Below, in pieces: positions 19,501 through 26,561 of a stretch of 64,000 bases of DNA. Made by a program: the position numbers and the translations under genes. The notes below the pieces were generated by a model. The model was not told where the DNA came from. It did not search any database and worked only from the letters and a program-made list of their open reading frames with translations. The DNA comes from an uncultured Eubacteriales bacterium. Lineage in GTDB: Bacteria; Bacillota; Clostridia; Christensenellales; Aristaeellaceae. The stretch is taken from contig CACWLP010000004.1 of NCBI GenBank assembly GCA_902761755.1, forward strand, positions 1-64,000. Direction: 5' to 3'. Position 1 is the first letter of the stretch. Each line of letters begins with the position of its first letter.

Positions 19501-22500
19501 TCCTGCACGGCCGCGCCCAGCTTGTAATAAACCAGATCCAGCCTGGCCGTTCCGTTATCCAGCAGCGGCGGGATATTGAAGATTCTGTTGCCGTTTTCAT
19601 CCACGCCCACTTCCTGGCTGATAGTCATTCCTTCGATGGGCATACGCACTTTCTGGGTCGGGGTCACAAGCATGCCGTTGAGGTTCAGGGGGCTGCGGTC
19701 ATAGGTGATTGCATTCACCGTACTGACCCCGTCTTCGGAGCCTGTGATCGGTGTCAGTGTGCCGTCGGAATCTTCCAGCACATAATGGATCGTCAGCATC
19801 GGATAGTACAGATAGTACAATCTGTGTACAGGAGCGCCTTCCACAGAATGGTAGGACAGCTGATGACCCAGTTCGGTCAGCTGTAAAAGGCGTTCTCCCG
19901 CCCCGTTCACAATATAGATATGGTGAAGATCATTGCCCTCCGACTCCGGCAGGTAGGCGATAGACACATCATCTGTGTACTGATCAACGATACTCACTGT
20001 ATCATCGTCGGATCCCTGCTGATGCGGTTCGGGATTGTGCCGATCCCAGCCGTAGATAACCGCGCCCTCAGCGAAATTTGCGAGCGGTTCCTGCAAAAAG
20101 TCACTTACAGGCAAAGCAGTGGAAAGTGCTTTGCTTTCGCCTTTATTGAGGGTGAATCCATAGTGCTCCGATTCATCCGAACGCAGATCGTCCCGGATGG
20201 CGATAGAGCCGTCGGGCGAAATCATGGCCAAATGGAATTCCACGTTCACTGATGCGCGGGTTTCGGTCACGTTGATAAAGTGCGTGCCGCCGTAATCCGG
20301 AGACCCGTCGTCGGAGTCTGTGGGTTCCATGGCCGTGTACACATAAATGAGGCTGTCGTTATGGGTGCCGGGATCCAGGCCCCAAGGCGTATCGGTGCCC
20401 CAGGCGGCCGGCCCGGGATAAGAAGCCTCAGGCTCGGTGTGCTCGCTGTTTCGCAAGCCGAGCGTAAAACCCTCGTCATCGGCTTTTTTACGCTGTGCGA
20501 CGGTAAGCCGGTAGGTATAAGCGTCCGTCGTCAGCAGGAATGCCGTGAAGGTCTTGTTGTTTCCCAGTTTGATCGCGCCGGCGCCGTCCGGATCGCTGCT
20601 TCCGGCGCCATGATACAGATAAGGATCAGAAGGGTCTGCCGTGTCGTTTATCGTGGTGAAGGTGTGTTCTATGACCTGGCCGTAATTGCTGCTGTCTAAA
20701 CTGATTTTGTCGATCCAGTAATCGAAATCGAACTCATGGAACTGGTCTGACGCAAGGCCGATGGTCTCCAGATCGAAGGTGACGAACGTGGGCGTCTCCG
20801 TGTAAAACACCACATACAGGGAAATCTCATGCTCACAGTCACGCCAGGTAGCCTCCTCGGTGGGAACAGTCGGGATGTCACGGGCATACTGGAAGCCTGC
20901 CCAGGTGTTTCGGATCCGCAGCCAGGGCCGATCCGTATCATCGGCATAGCGGACGTTGGTCTTCAGGAACAAGTTTTCAGCGCCGGTGGCGTCGGGCGTG
21001 CCGAGTGCAAAACAATAGCACATGAATCGGCCGCCGTATTGGCCTGTCGCGCCGGCGTTCAGCCAGGAAAGGATGTTATTATTGTTGGCCGGGGCGGCGG
21101 GAAGCGGTTCCATCTGGGACATCCTGAGCTGCGTACCGGGGCCGTTGAGATTGTTTCCGGAATCACGCGGCGCCTGCGCCTCGACGATCATATCCGCAGA
21201 ACCATGAGTGCCGTCCAGATAGTAGATCAAGCCGTCGGAAGCCAGCTCAACGTAGTGAATATTGACCTTCCGCTTCAGATAGTACACGTAATAGATTGTT
21301 TCGTTTTCAGCGAGTGGCCTTTCCTCCGCTTCGTCTGCCAGCTTCACATAGGTCTTGCCCTCCTGGGCGTTGTACCGCAGGGTCTCGATATGCCGCTCAA
21401 GGATATACTCCTTGGGCTCCTCGTTGGACAGCACCGTGACGAAGGGAAGGATATACGTATTCCCGTCGTATATTTTCCATCCCTTTTGCCGTTCCTGCTC
21501 CTCCGGAGAGAGGCTGGAGTCAGGGGTGTCCCCGTACAGCGCCTTCGGGTCCGTCGGCTCTGTGGTCAATGTGATGGAAGCGTCGCCGTCCGTGGTCCAG
21601 GGAGCATAGTCATATTGATTCAGGGAGGTGTTGAGGACCTTGATCGGCACTGTGGCCTGGCCCCACTGGGCATAGAGATCCAGCGCACCCTCGATGGCCT
21701 GCGCAAAATCATATCTCTGATTGCCCTGGCTGTCTTCTGCCCAGTACAGGAATGTATTGCCGATGTCGACCGGATCATAGGGAGGCCAATCGACAGTGCT
21801 GCCGATGCAGGCCCTTTGGGTGTAGAACGTTTCCCCATTCTTTGTTTCCAAAGTGTATGGATCGCCCCATGTTCCGAAGCCAGCGGTTGCGCTGTCGCTG
21901 TTCAAATGGTAGTTAACATCCACCGCCCAGATGGCGTACAGATGCACGGTTTGCTCTTCCGGCGTTTCACCGGGATTTGCGCCCACCCGGTAGGTGCCGC
22001 CGCCGTCCAGCAGCGGATAGGTATCCTCTTTTTCCACATCGAAGAACATTTCCGGGTTTTCGCACCAGCCGACGAAGACGGCCCCGTCACTTCTGGTAAG
22101 CCAGGTGCCTTCGGACAAAACAGTTTCGCTGTTGTTCACAAGCCGGGAAATGGCGATTGTCTGCTGGGAAAGATCGTATTCGGTTTGGTAATCCTTGTAG
22201 GTTGTATCCACAGGATAACCGTAGACTTCATTCTTATTATCAGGGTTTTCAATTACGGTCCGGTCCGCCGTGCCGCCGTTGGCATGATAGACGATCTTAG
22301 CAGAGGGCACCTGTTCATACACGGCATCCAGGAACACGGTCCGCTTGCCCTGCACCGAGGCCATATATTTTGAGAGCAGGTGGAAGCTCTGGCCGGGACG
22401 GTAAATCGTGCCGCTGTCATCCTGGCGGATGCGCCAGCCCACAAATTCATAGCCCTCCGGCGGCTCGGCAATGCGGGTCACCACCACGTCCGCGTCGTCG

Positions 22501-25500
22501 GCGTAAGAATCGCCTTCCAGCTCCAGATAGAGCGTTTCGTTCTCATCGTCCTTGTTCAGCGTGCCTTCGCCCGGCACGTATTCCAGATAGAACACGCCCG
22601 TCTTCATCCAGCGCAGCCGCAGCGTGATATTATGGTCCACGATGTTTGCAAAATTATACCGTTCGGAGGCCTCCCCGATTTCATTCCCATTGTCGTCAAA
22701 GAGCACTTCATACCAGCCCGCATAGCGGTAGACGTTGGGATCGTACTGGAAGGTGGACATTTCCGTAGCGTCGCCGGGGACCTGGGTATAGTAGGTTTGC
22801 CTGTTCGGATTCTCGCCGCTGACCCAGGTATCGGGATAGCCGTAATAGGCCCTGTCCTTTTTCACATAGTACCAGGAGCCTGAATCGGATTCCACATAAT
22901 CGCGCTTGACCGTGGTGTACTCCTGGAAGGTATCGCCGTATTCCTTCCAGAACCAGGTGGAGCCGCCGGTGCCGATGGTGGGCTCCCCGTTGCTGTCCAG
23001 CTTGTACAGTTCGCCGTAATTGGGATCAATCTTTACGAGGAACCATTCCCGCGTCCAGCCGGCGTAAATGGTAAGGTCGGTAGCGGGCATGGTGGTATAG
23101 TACACCCAGTCGGGATGGCTGTTATGCTCATCTTCCGTCAGCGCAACCGGGCTGGTGCAGGCTTCGTCCGCATACCAGCCTTTGAACGACAGGCCGTTTT
23201 CGGAGATCTGGGATACAGGATTCACCGGAATATAGCCGGAAAGGGATTCCCCATACGCCAGTTCCTTTTCCGTATAGGTCACGCCCTGGTACGTAAACGG
23301 GATCGTCTTGGTGGGATCCATGGAATCCACGAATTTCAGCGTTTTCTGCACGCCGGACAAATTCGGCTTGCTTTCGGCCTGCCAGTCGTAGCGGACATAT
23401 ATGGTGGTGCTGCCGTCAGCCGCGATGGTTTGGGAATTATAAGTCGAATTTTTATACGTATAGGCATGGTAAGGATTGTTGGTTGCATTGGTATCCGCAG
23501 TCAGGCCCGCCCCGGGATGCAGCGCGTTGAAGCCTTCAAACGTATTCAGCGCCTCAAAGTTGGCATCCCATTCGATCTGGTCGCCGATCGTTCCGGTATA
23601 TTCAAACTTTTCCGCAAACTCGTACTGCTCCGCTTCCGGAAGCGTGCCCACATTGTCGATCGCCTTGAGCCCCACGATCACCACGCTGTACTTGGCCGTC
23701 GTCCTGGGGACCCAGTGGGCATACAGCGTGACGGAAGGATTGGTCAGGTGAATATGGGGATCAGAATTGGCCGCGCAGGAGGAAACCACCTCGATGCCGG
23801 CCTCGGCCAGCACGGCGTTCGTCACCAGGCTGCCGTCGGCATTCGCAATTTTGACAGCTCCGGCAACGACCGTTTCGTCATTATCGTCCAGCGACGCTCC
23901 GGCATACCATCCTTCAAAATCGTACGGCCTGCCGGAAGCATCGGGATCCCTGGTCATCACGCTGGCGCCGGGAAGCGAATTCGGGCCTTCTCCGTCATAA
24001 TGATAGGTGTCGGTGAAGAAAGTCGCATGGGTACCGGAGGGGCCTGAATAATAGCTGATCCATTTTACAGCCCGGAAGATCGGATAGAAATGCACCGTTT
24101 CGTTGACCAGATAACGGCCTTCCGCATCCGTCGTCACGGCCGTAACCTGATCGCCGTAATCGTCAAACACGTCCCCAGGCTGCGTAATCGGCGCAAGAGA
24201 CCAGCCCACGAACACCATCTTGGTATCGTCTTCATTCTGGGGGTCTTCGTAAGCAACGCTGTATTGCCTGACGTTGATAAAGAAATCGCTTCCGGTTCCG
24301 TTCTGATCCAGGCGCCTGGTAAACGCCACCGGGAAAGTGCCGGTTTCTTCGTCGTACTGGTCGTGGAAGATGGCAAAATAGTAATGCGTGAATTTTGCAT
24401 ACAGATGCACATCGTCGTCTTCCGTAAGCTCCAGGGGCTGGCTGAAATCGTACTTTTCAATCAAGTCCTGCTGCTTGATGGTGGTATAGGATTGATTGCC
24501 CACATACCAGCCCGCAAAAGTTGCCTCCTGATCCTGCGGGTTAACGGGATTCTGAGGCGCCACCGGCATTTCACCGGACCGGACGATCTGCTCGTATACG
24601 GTGTTTTCAAAATCACTGTTCAGATAATACGGCTCATATTCCAGGTATTCATTCGGCACATAGAAATGGAAGGTGCGCACGTGGACCGTGCCGTTAACGG
24701 CATACACCGAAAAGCTGTCCGTAGTAAACTGAACGGTATCCTCAGATACGCTGGAATCCATCGGGGAAACGGAAGCGTTGTCGCCGAAGTGCAGCACATG
24801 CACGTCGGCATAATTCTTCAGCGCCTCGCCCACCAGGGTTATGGACACCTGCACTTCGTTCTTCGGTTCATAAACATGATCGCTGTCATCGGCGTCCACG
24901 ATCTTGATATCGAACGCACGGGACAGGCCGATATGGTCTGCATCCGTTCCGATGGCCCGGATGCTCTCGTTGAAATAATAATTATATTCATCTGTTTCAG
25001 GCAGGATTTCCTCGACGCGCAGCGCCGTTCCTTCCATAGGAATGCCGGCGTTTTCATCGTATTCCACGGCGATCCGGTAGGTATTGCCGTCGCTGGCCTC
25101 CACAAAGGTTTCGATGGTGTAGCCTGCAACGACGTACACGGAAAAACTGTCCGTGCTGAAACGGACGGTATTCCCGCTTGCCTGATTCTCCAGGTCAACC
25201 GCCGTCAGGCTCTTGGTCCTTCTGCCCTCCACAAAGTGCAGAACGCCCACGTTGGCGTACTCGTCAAGATCCACGCCCACCAAAGTGATTTCCACATCCA
25301 CTTCGGTTTTCGGCTCATAGATCCTGTCGTGGTCTTTCGCGTCCACAATCTTGATATCAAAGGCCCGGGAAATTCCGATGCTGTCCTTTTCGATGCCCAG
25401 CTTTCTCGCGGATTCATCGATATATCCTTCGTAGTTATCGTCGCCTTCTTTGATCTCTTTTACCAGCAGCTCCACGCCTTCCGAGGGAATGCCGCTGTCG

Positions 25501-26519
25501 CTGCCGTAAGATACGGCGATATGCCAGGTTTCTCCCTCCACCTGGATGTCGCGCTCGATCACGCCGGCAACGGCATAGATGGAGAAGCTGTCCGCATCAA
25601 AGGCGATCCAGCCGTTTTCGTCGGCCCGGACTTCGGCAACTTTCTCGGCTTCCGCTTTTGCGTCCTTCAAATGATAGACGGTCAGCGCCCCTTTGACGTT
25701 TTCAAAATCCGGATTGCGGAAATGCACCTGCACCTTTTCGTCTGCCGGCTGCCAGGTCTTTCCTTTTTTCATTTGATTGGCGTTGGCGTAAATGCTGATT
25801 TCATAGGCCGTCAGCGCCTGTCGCCCGTCGATATCCACTTTGACCGGAACGGCGCTCACCACGGCATTGCCGGGCATCTTGCCGGTAAGATACAGATCGT
25901 CGTTGGCCCAGATCGCTTGTTCGGGCACCAGCGCTTCACCGGTGGATTCCCTCACCAAGGCAATGCCGGTATCCTTGTTGTGCTGCAGTTTCAGTTCAGT
26001 TTTGTCGTTTTCAGAGAGGTCCGCAAGGATCTTATCTCCCAGCCGGTCATTCCTGACTGTATAAAAAGCCAGGCTTTCGTTCCATTCCAGGGCGGGCATG
26101 GCGGCGATCTGCACGGTCATGGCAAGCTCCGAATTGCCGTTCATGCCGTCCACTGTCCAGGCTTCCAGCACCGTTTCCCCGTCCGCCTCAGGAATGTTCA
26201 GGGCGCGGACAGACGGCTCCTTCTTTTTATAGTTGCCGTTCACGGCAACGTGGGCATAGGCGCCCGACGTTTCATAATAGAATTCGGTTTGTTTGCTCTG
26301 GTTTTGGAGATACATGACGCCAAAAACGGCATTTTCCCCCGCTGCGCCGTTCTGCTGATCATCCTGCTGCGCCGAAGCGTCCTCCTGAACGGCAGGGGCT
26401 TCCTGGTTTTCCCCGGAAATCGAGGCGTCCTCCTGGGCGTTGACAGGCAATGAAATAAACAGCAGTACGAATACGCACAGCAGCGAGAATATTCTGTTCC
26501 ATGCCGTTTTTTGTTTCAT
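10503..26519 (-). CDS. Giant modular surface adhesin with sortase signal
   Basis: A 5338-residue secreted protein, last gene of the pilus operon. Start ATG 26519 has AGGAAG upstream and opens a signal peptide (MKQKTAWNRIFSLL, ending near NAQ). Approximate layout: residues 80-620, three related modules ending in SFSVYAV; 640-2440, many InlB B-repeat-like units (GWYADEAC, FAGWYVGN types); about 2450 onward, a CnaB-like domain (NLTVVKTV, SYIVTETG). Four large units follow, each opening CRI/CKI...EMLV and continuing into GG-rich parallel beta-helix repeats (GGAIYMGSGTIDITGG). CnaB-like domains also occur near 4710-4840 and 5170-5290. The C-terminus is VAPTG at 5304-5308, a hydrophobic helix and RRRKKER, a sortase B/FCT-type xPTG signal. 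It is the likely tip or surface adhesin; the ligand is unknown. Confidence 0.92.
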   Translation of the reverse strand: MKQKTAWNRIFSLLCVFVLLFISLPVNAQEDASISGENQEAPAVQEDASAQQDDQQNGAAGENAVFGVMYLQNQSKQTEFYYETSGAYAHVAVNGNYKKKEPSVRALNIPEADGETVLEAWTVDGMNGNSELAMTVQIAAMPALEWNESLAFYTVRNDRLGDKILADLSENDKTELKLQHNKDTGIALVRESTGEALVPEQAIWANDDLYLTGKMPGNAVVSAVPVKVDIDGRQALTAYEISIYANANQMKKGKTWQPADEKVQVHFRNPDFENVKGALTVYHLKDAKAEAEKVAEVRADENGWIAFDADSFSIYAVAGVIERDIQVEGETWHIAVSYGSDSGIPSEGVELLVKEIKEGDDNYEGYIDESARKLGIEKDSIGISRAFDIKIVDAKDHDRIYEPKTEVDVEITLVGVDLDEYANVGVLHFVEGRRTKSLTAVDLENQASGNTVRFSTDSFSVYVVAGYTIETFVEASDGNTYRIAVEYDENAGIPMEGTALRVEEILPETDEYNYYFNESIRAIGTDADHIGLSRAFDIKIVDADDSDHVYEPKNEVQVSITLVGEALKNYADVHVLHFGDNASVSPMDSSVSEDTVQFTTDSFSVYAVNGTVHVRTFHFYVPNEYLEYEPYYLNSDFENTVYEQIVRSGEMPVAPQNPVNPQDQEATFAGWYVGNQSYTTIKQQDLIEKYDFSQPLELTEDDDVHLYAKFTHYYFAIFHDQYDEETGTFPVAFTRRLDQNGTGSDFFINVRQYSVAYEDPQNEDDTKMVFVGWSLAPITQPGDVFDDYGDQVTAVTTDAEGRYLVNETVHFYPIFRAVKWISYYSGPSGTHATFFTDTYHYDGEGPNSLPGASVMTRDPDASGRPYDFEGWYAGASLDDNDETVVAGAVKIANADGSLVTNAVLAEAGIEVVSSCAANSDPHIHLTNPSVTLYAHWVPRTTAKYSVVIVGLKAIDNVGTLPEAEQYEFAEKFEYTGTIGDQIEWDANFEALNTFEGFNALHPGAGLTADTNATNNPYHAYTYKNSTYNSQTIAADGSTTIYVRYDWQAESKPNLSGVQKTLKFVDSMDPTKTIPFTYQGVTYTEKELAYGESLSGYIPVNPVSQISENGLSFKGWYADEACTSPVALTEDEHNSHPDWVYYTTMPATDLTIYAGWTREWFLVKIDPNYGELYKLDSNGEPTIGTGGSTWFWKEYGDTFQEYTTVKRDYVESDSGSWYYVKKDRAYYGYPDTWVSGENPNRQTYYTQVPGDATEMSTFQYDPNVYRYAGWYEVLFDDNGNEIGEASERYNFANIVDHNITLRLRWMKTGVFYLEYVPGEGTLNKDDENETLYLELEGDSYADDADVVVTRIAEPPEGYEFVGWRIRQDDSGTIYRPGQSFHLLSKYMASVQGKRTVFLDAVYEQVPSAKIVYHANGGTADRTVIENPDNKNEVYGYPVDTTYKDYQTEYDLSQQTIAISRLVNNSETVLSEGTWLTRSDGAVFVGWCENPEMFFDVEKEDTYPLLDGGGTYRVGANPGETPEEQTVHLYAIWAVDVNYHLNSDSATAGFGTWGDPYTLETKNGETFYTQRACIGSTVDWPPYDPVDIGNTFLYWAEDSQGNQRYDFAQAIEGALDLYAQWGQATVPIKVLNTSLNQYDYAPWTTDGDASITLTTEPTDPKALYGDTPDSSLSPEEQERQKGWKIYDGNTYILPFVTVLSNEEPKEYILERHIETLRYNAQEGKTYVKLADEAEERPLAENETIYYVYYLKRKVNIHYVELASDGLIYYLDGTHGSADMIVEAQAPRDSGNNLNGPGTQLRMSQMEPLPAAPANNNNILSWLNAGATGQYGGRFMCYCFALGTPDATGAENLFLKTNVRYADDTDRPWLRIRNTWAGFQYARDIPTVPTEEATWRDCEHEISLYVVFYTETPTFVTFDLETIGLASDQFHEFDFDYWIDKISLDSSNYGQVIEHTFTTINDTADPSDPYLYHGAGSSDPDGAGAIKLGNNKTFTAFLLTTDAYTYRLTVAQRKKADDEGFTLGLRNSEHTEPEASYPGPAAWGTDTPWGLDPGTHNDSLIYVYTAMEPTDSDDGSPDYGGTHFINVTETRASVNVEFHLAMISPDGSIAIRDDLRSDESEHYGFTLNKGESKALSTALPVSDFLQEPLANFAEGAVIYGWDRHNPEPHQQGSDDDTVSIVDQYTDDVSIAYLPESEGNDLHHIYIVNGAGERLLQLTELGHQLSYHSVEGAPVHRLYYLYYPMLTIHYVLEDSDGTLTPITGSEDGVSTVNAITYDRSPLNLNGMLVTPTQKVRMPIEGMTISQEVGVDENGNRIFNIPPLLDNGTARLDLVYYKLGAAVQENSDDIKHDTGAINFPGNSGNGYRDGNNAPYDAAITETLTLYTKIQDNKLAWKFMDEPDWVTIQNWPVIYAIYRERGYNLTVVKTVTEDTGYDEPFTVRIESTAINRDTYPVDGTGYSTISATPANGANPGVITFEVKDGDAVTIIGLAPGSYIVTETGNENFTLTAKIKDTQDSNASPADIAVDGNSVVELSGENVLDADMTLTLINAPEVICRIGTRKFSTISAAVRYIEEYDADFTETIEMLVPEYLMPASDAPEIPAFLHVTLTTAEPDDDPDNKITAGMTSVIKRKDNLTVPMFSNLGELGFENITLDGNIRRNGNDEIIPYPSALISNEGTLNIADGTTLQNAISSGNGAAVNSLKGTVNMTGGIVTGCSAKNGGGIYASAGTVNISGGTFTDNSAEKGGAVYYDGSETVTVSGGSIGAEGSPNRAVDGGAIYMGSGTIDITGGSISYNAAAASGGGIYAHNAYVNVNGDNATMAHNTAEENGGAVCMETLTFKLIKGSITENSAGSNGGAIWSATGSVEVSGGSMSNNTAGQDGGAVYTNESSFIMTGGKITGNTANQNGGAVYSNIGSVSYTGSRGSEISGNTATYGNGGGICSVSGAVSITNNTAKLTGNKAENGNGGAVWVGSGSATLKNSIIGTNATTIDPALANKAKNGAGVFVDTGTVTFNEAVYVRGNTASAGGAVSVGDANARVYFNGNVKIYDNTMAGEKSNVYLNFDTDAILNFQSLGSGANIGIYVSDDPVTVDGKNTTVLAQRGVPSTRFGIYVNNNVVTNKSKITNDRTPNLIVKEDATNKKLYWVRNFNIKVYYVADYTRGLPFDGPDYTKQFYSTTNNTSTTNGGIYIRKADGTPPSYENAVSEVAEDIRRLGAVAPSGNQTSVFGNAFVQQATVGDMHYDDYLTRIDWDTTNNLWNFKKRDGSIIEGGDTTNTVTTLIFLYTEPYYLSIENNHPTDTLVIDSLNVKVNGADKPVINSAAQTGYGYVFSKNDAIQNVLLPVQASDLALKPGESIRILLPGGKGMPYTLSGKYYTAYDAEHPEDGIASGTVEYDQRLTSDADPIIVTADASVDASGFTIGGTNNDVTPSNSGQTHELVFYSDRQICRVVVNERIQAAGSDPDNPTYLSTGFVQEHAGEGATAGKWEYTFNSPRQANEFITSHHAAFYPDGDTTTVKATIELLVDYMIPQSEMVNLSTGGGIKRDITFQTSVNGHFRFHPEETNAEGTVTAPRATVSRGSGNFDSFIKAPNGTLSGGDYQDKLTVKNLVFDGKNFGGDNIKGGIIKTKGWNVEIENVDFINSKAQFGGGIYIESVDKNSSDKTPRGSLTVKNCSFTNCECTLGLDKFGGGAVWTSMKTVTVENSQFISCKANQQGGALFHYVAADGSRESYTVVDGCTFEGCSAGQAAGSMESGATQVHISNTIFRNSTSNAKNGGALNIWSGNSDNTSGQPTTDSWVYLTGCTFENCYALNGTGSNGNGGAMRSTAKYNTITDCTFINNIGNNGGAINIYNSKAIDTIVSGCTFDGCSARCLGGAIWCRSNTLTIDNNTSIRNCTAPNEGGAIFHSKVDSTYINPANLADGSQFTMVDTTIDTCYSSTRSGGGVYTSAATVSVSDSIVENCYTVAENTNGGGLYLAGKQTTLSGTTIRNCTATGLGGGVYQNNGTKDYFTVTNHSVISGNIAQGSMEVTSNGITYQMSGGGIFTNTKTFTLEDSSVTDNQAAGSGGGVCQNYDNEKNGMMNMNGATVTGNISGGKGGGLFTLTNMTLLGSTAVTGNRLRTEQEMDAAGVYLRNGVTLTLGEAGGDQTQHMFDITGNLTVDGKPSNLRLPDTTSGEIVNANSVKVYCGIGGEIRVVNAKKKLTRFGTAQGTLSNPAGFTDEHKVFWSEDGSLYGIVDRQDDTGKKIIWGGDPICKITDGNGRLLYIDQNHVRPAVFDRLDALTAAHSTDTTTTSAFSTLRSLDDNGTTLYYADGTPYTGSAYQVKMLVETYTAEYYMEVTGGTGKTVTLTTANSNDSLYPYRGRKGTRCTITRSTGMTNNKPMITAKANLTLSNVVLDGNRDNVAATAYTSIIRADYGTQAAIEITLGRNATLQNAETTGNGGGIYLNYGAKLLMTGGSIRNCSANNGGGVYIDGGSGTMTMMLGTITKCTATGNGGGVYFNKGVVDDVASPKSGMIKITGGSISRCTAENGGGIYMNGGNGARRLIMSGGSIAQNSVTGIGGGIAVGDSNARIYFSGAPFVYQNTSSMATVGPAPEGQDPFVSSYAKANNIQMDQGFDRTANNPPTVIVSRGLIRGASIGVYVPGDSYTDGLYGNHGAEMDPFATFEGSATGGMNYFINDRNGMKGGQLDESNQDDKKIYWRKIYSLTVTKQVVSDDPADQNSNAVYRFEVQLTGKISGSPDILAEDFSGTYGGMIFTKGKAYFSLHNGESKVADLLPLGFGYTVTELLKNDQKEHFKTSAENDMGEVSLLVDGSGYPYTSGEMKTTTKFNYQVTFYNLHAVCKIVGKNASGQQELLYSYDAATATYTPAVYSALVTAFNKVNAGDSNEWYYKNESGEFERFIPVSHSIEMLVHEYEMKQPASLMNGQKAILTTAEKNADDGFPYVGGSESAVIKRAYTGESMLTVEDSSLTLGRITIDGQGNSFPVSCSGAIVEVKSGASLTVGNGTTLQNSTTSGNGAAICLAEGAAMNISGGPVFVNNVKTGATLGQTPANGSDSSVYPGGTSVYQDIYIAGYSGTDAASLTVTGDITSDDGSIWVWAQDDPHFIQNQQFAVMEGGPHSGLGAFRNARPDSQTQNPLKNQEGTPLYLYGVARDGKVYWSGSMNLTISKHITGSFAILTDEFSFTVSGLERDYQCDYARYTYDGSEWKADTGTGAKGKLTADANGKLSGSALRLGNNQRIMISIPRGITVTVTEEEYGCYVPGYVVQAAGSDPADPVGSNTASNIAMNVDTAVDFTNNLEPVAPTGYHTDILPFLLLLVTGLLLASLAGRRRKKER

Positions 26520-26561
26520 GCTCTTCCTCTTTTCCCGGAGCAAAGCCTCAGCTGCTCTCAT

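Noticed and set aside
12000..26453. Several plus-strand frames of 380-790 codons opposite the giant adhesin
   Set aside because: They are long only because of GC-rich repeated codons on the other strand. They lack ribosome sites and family motifs.
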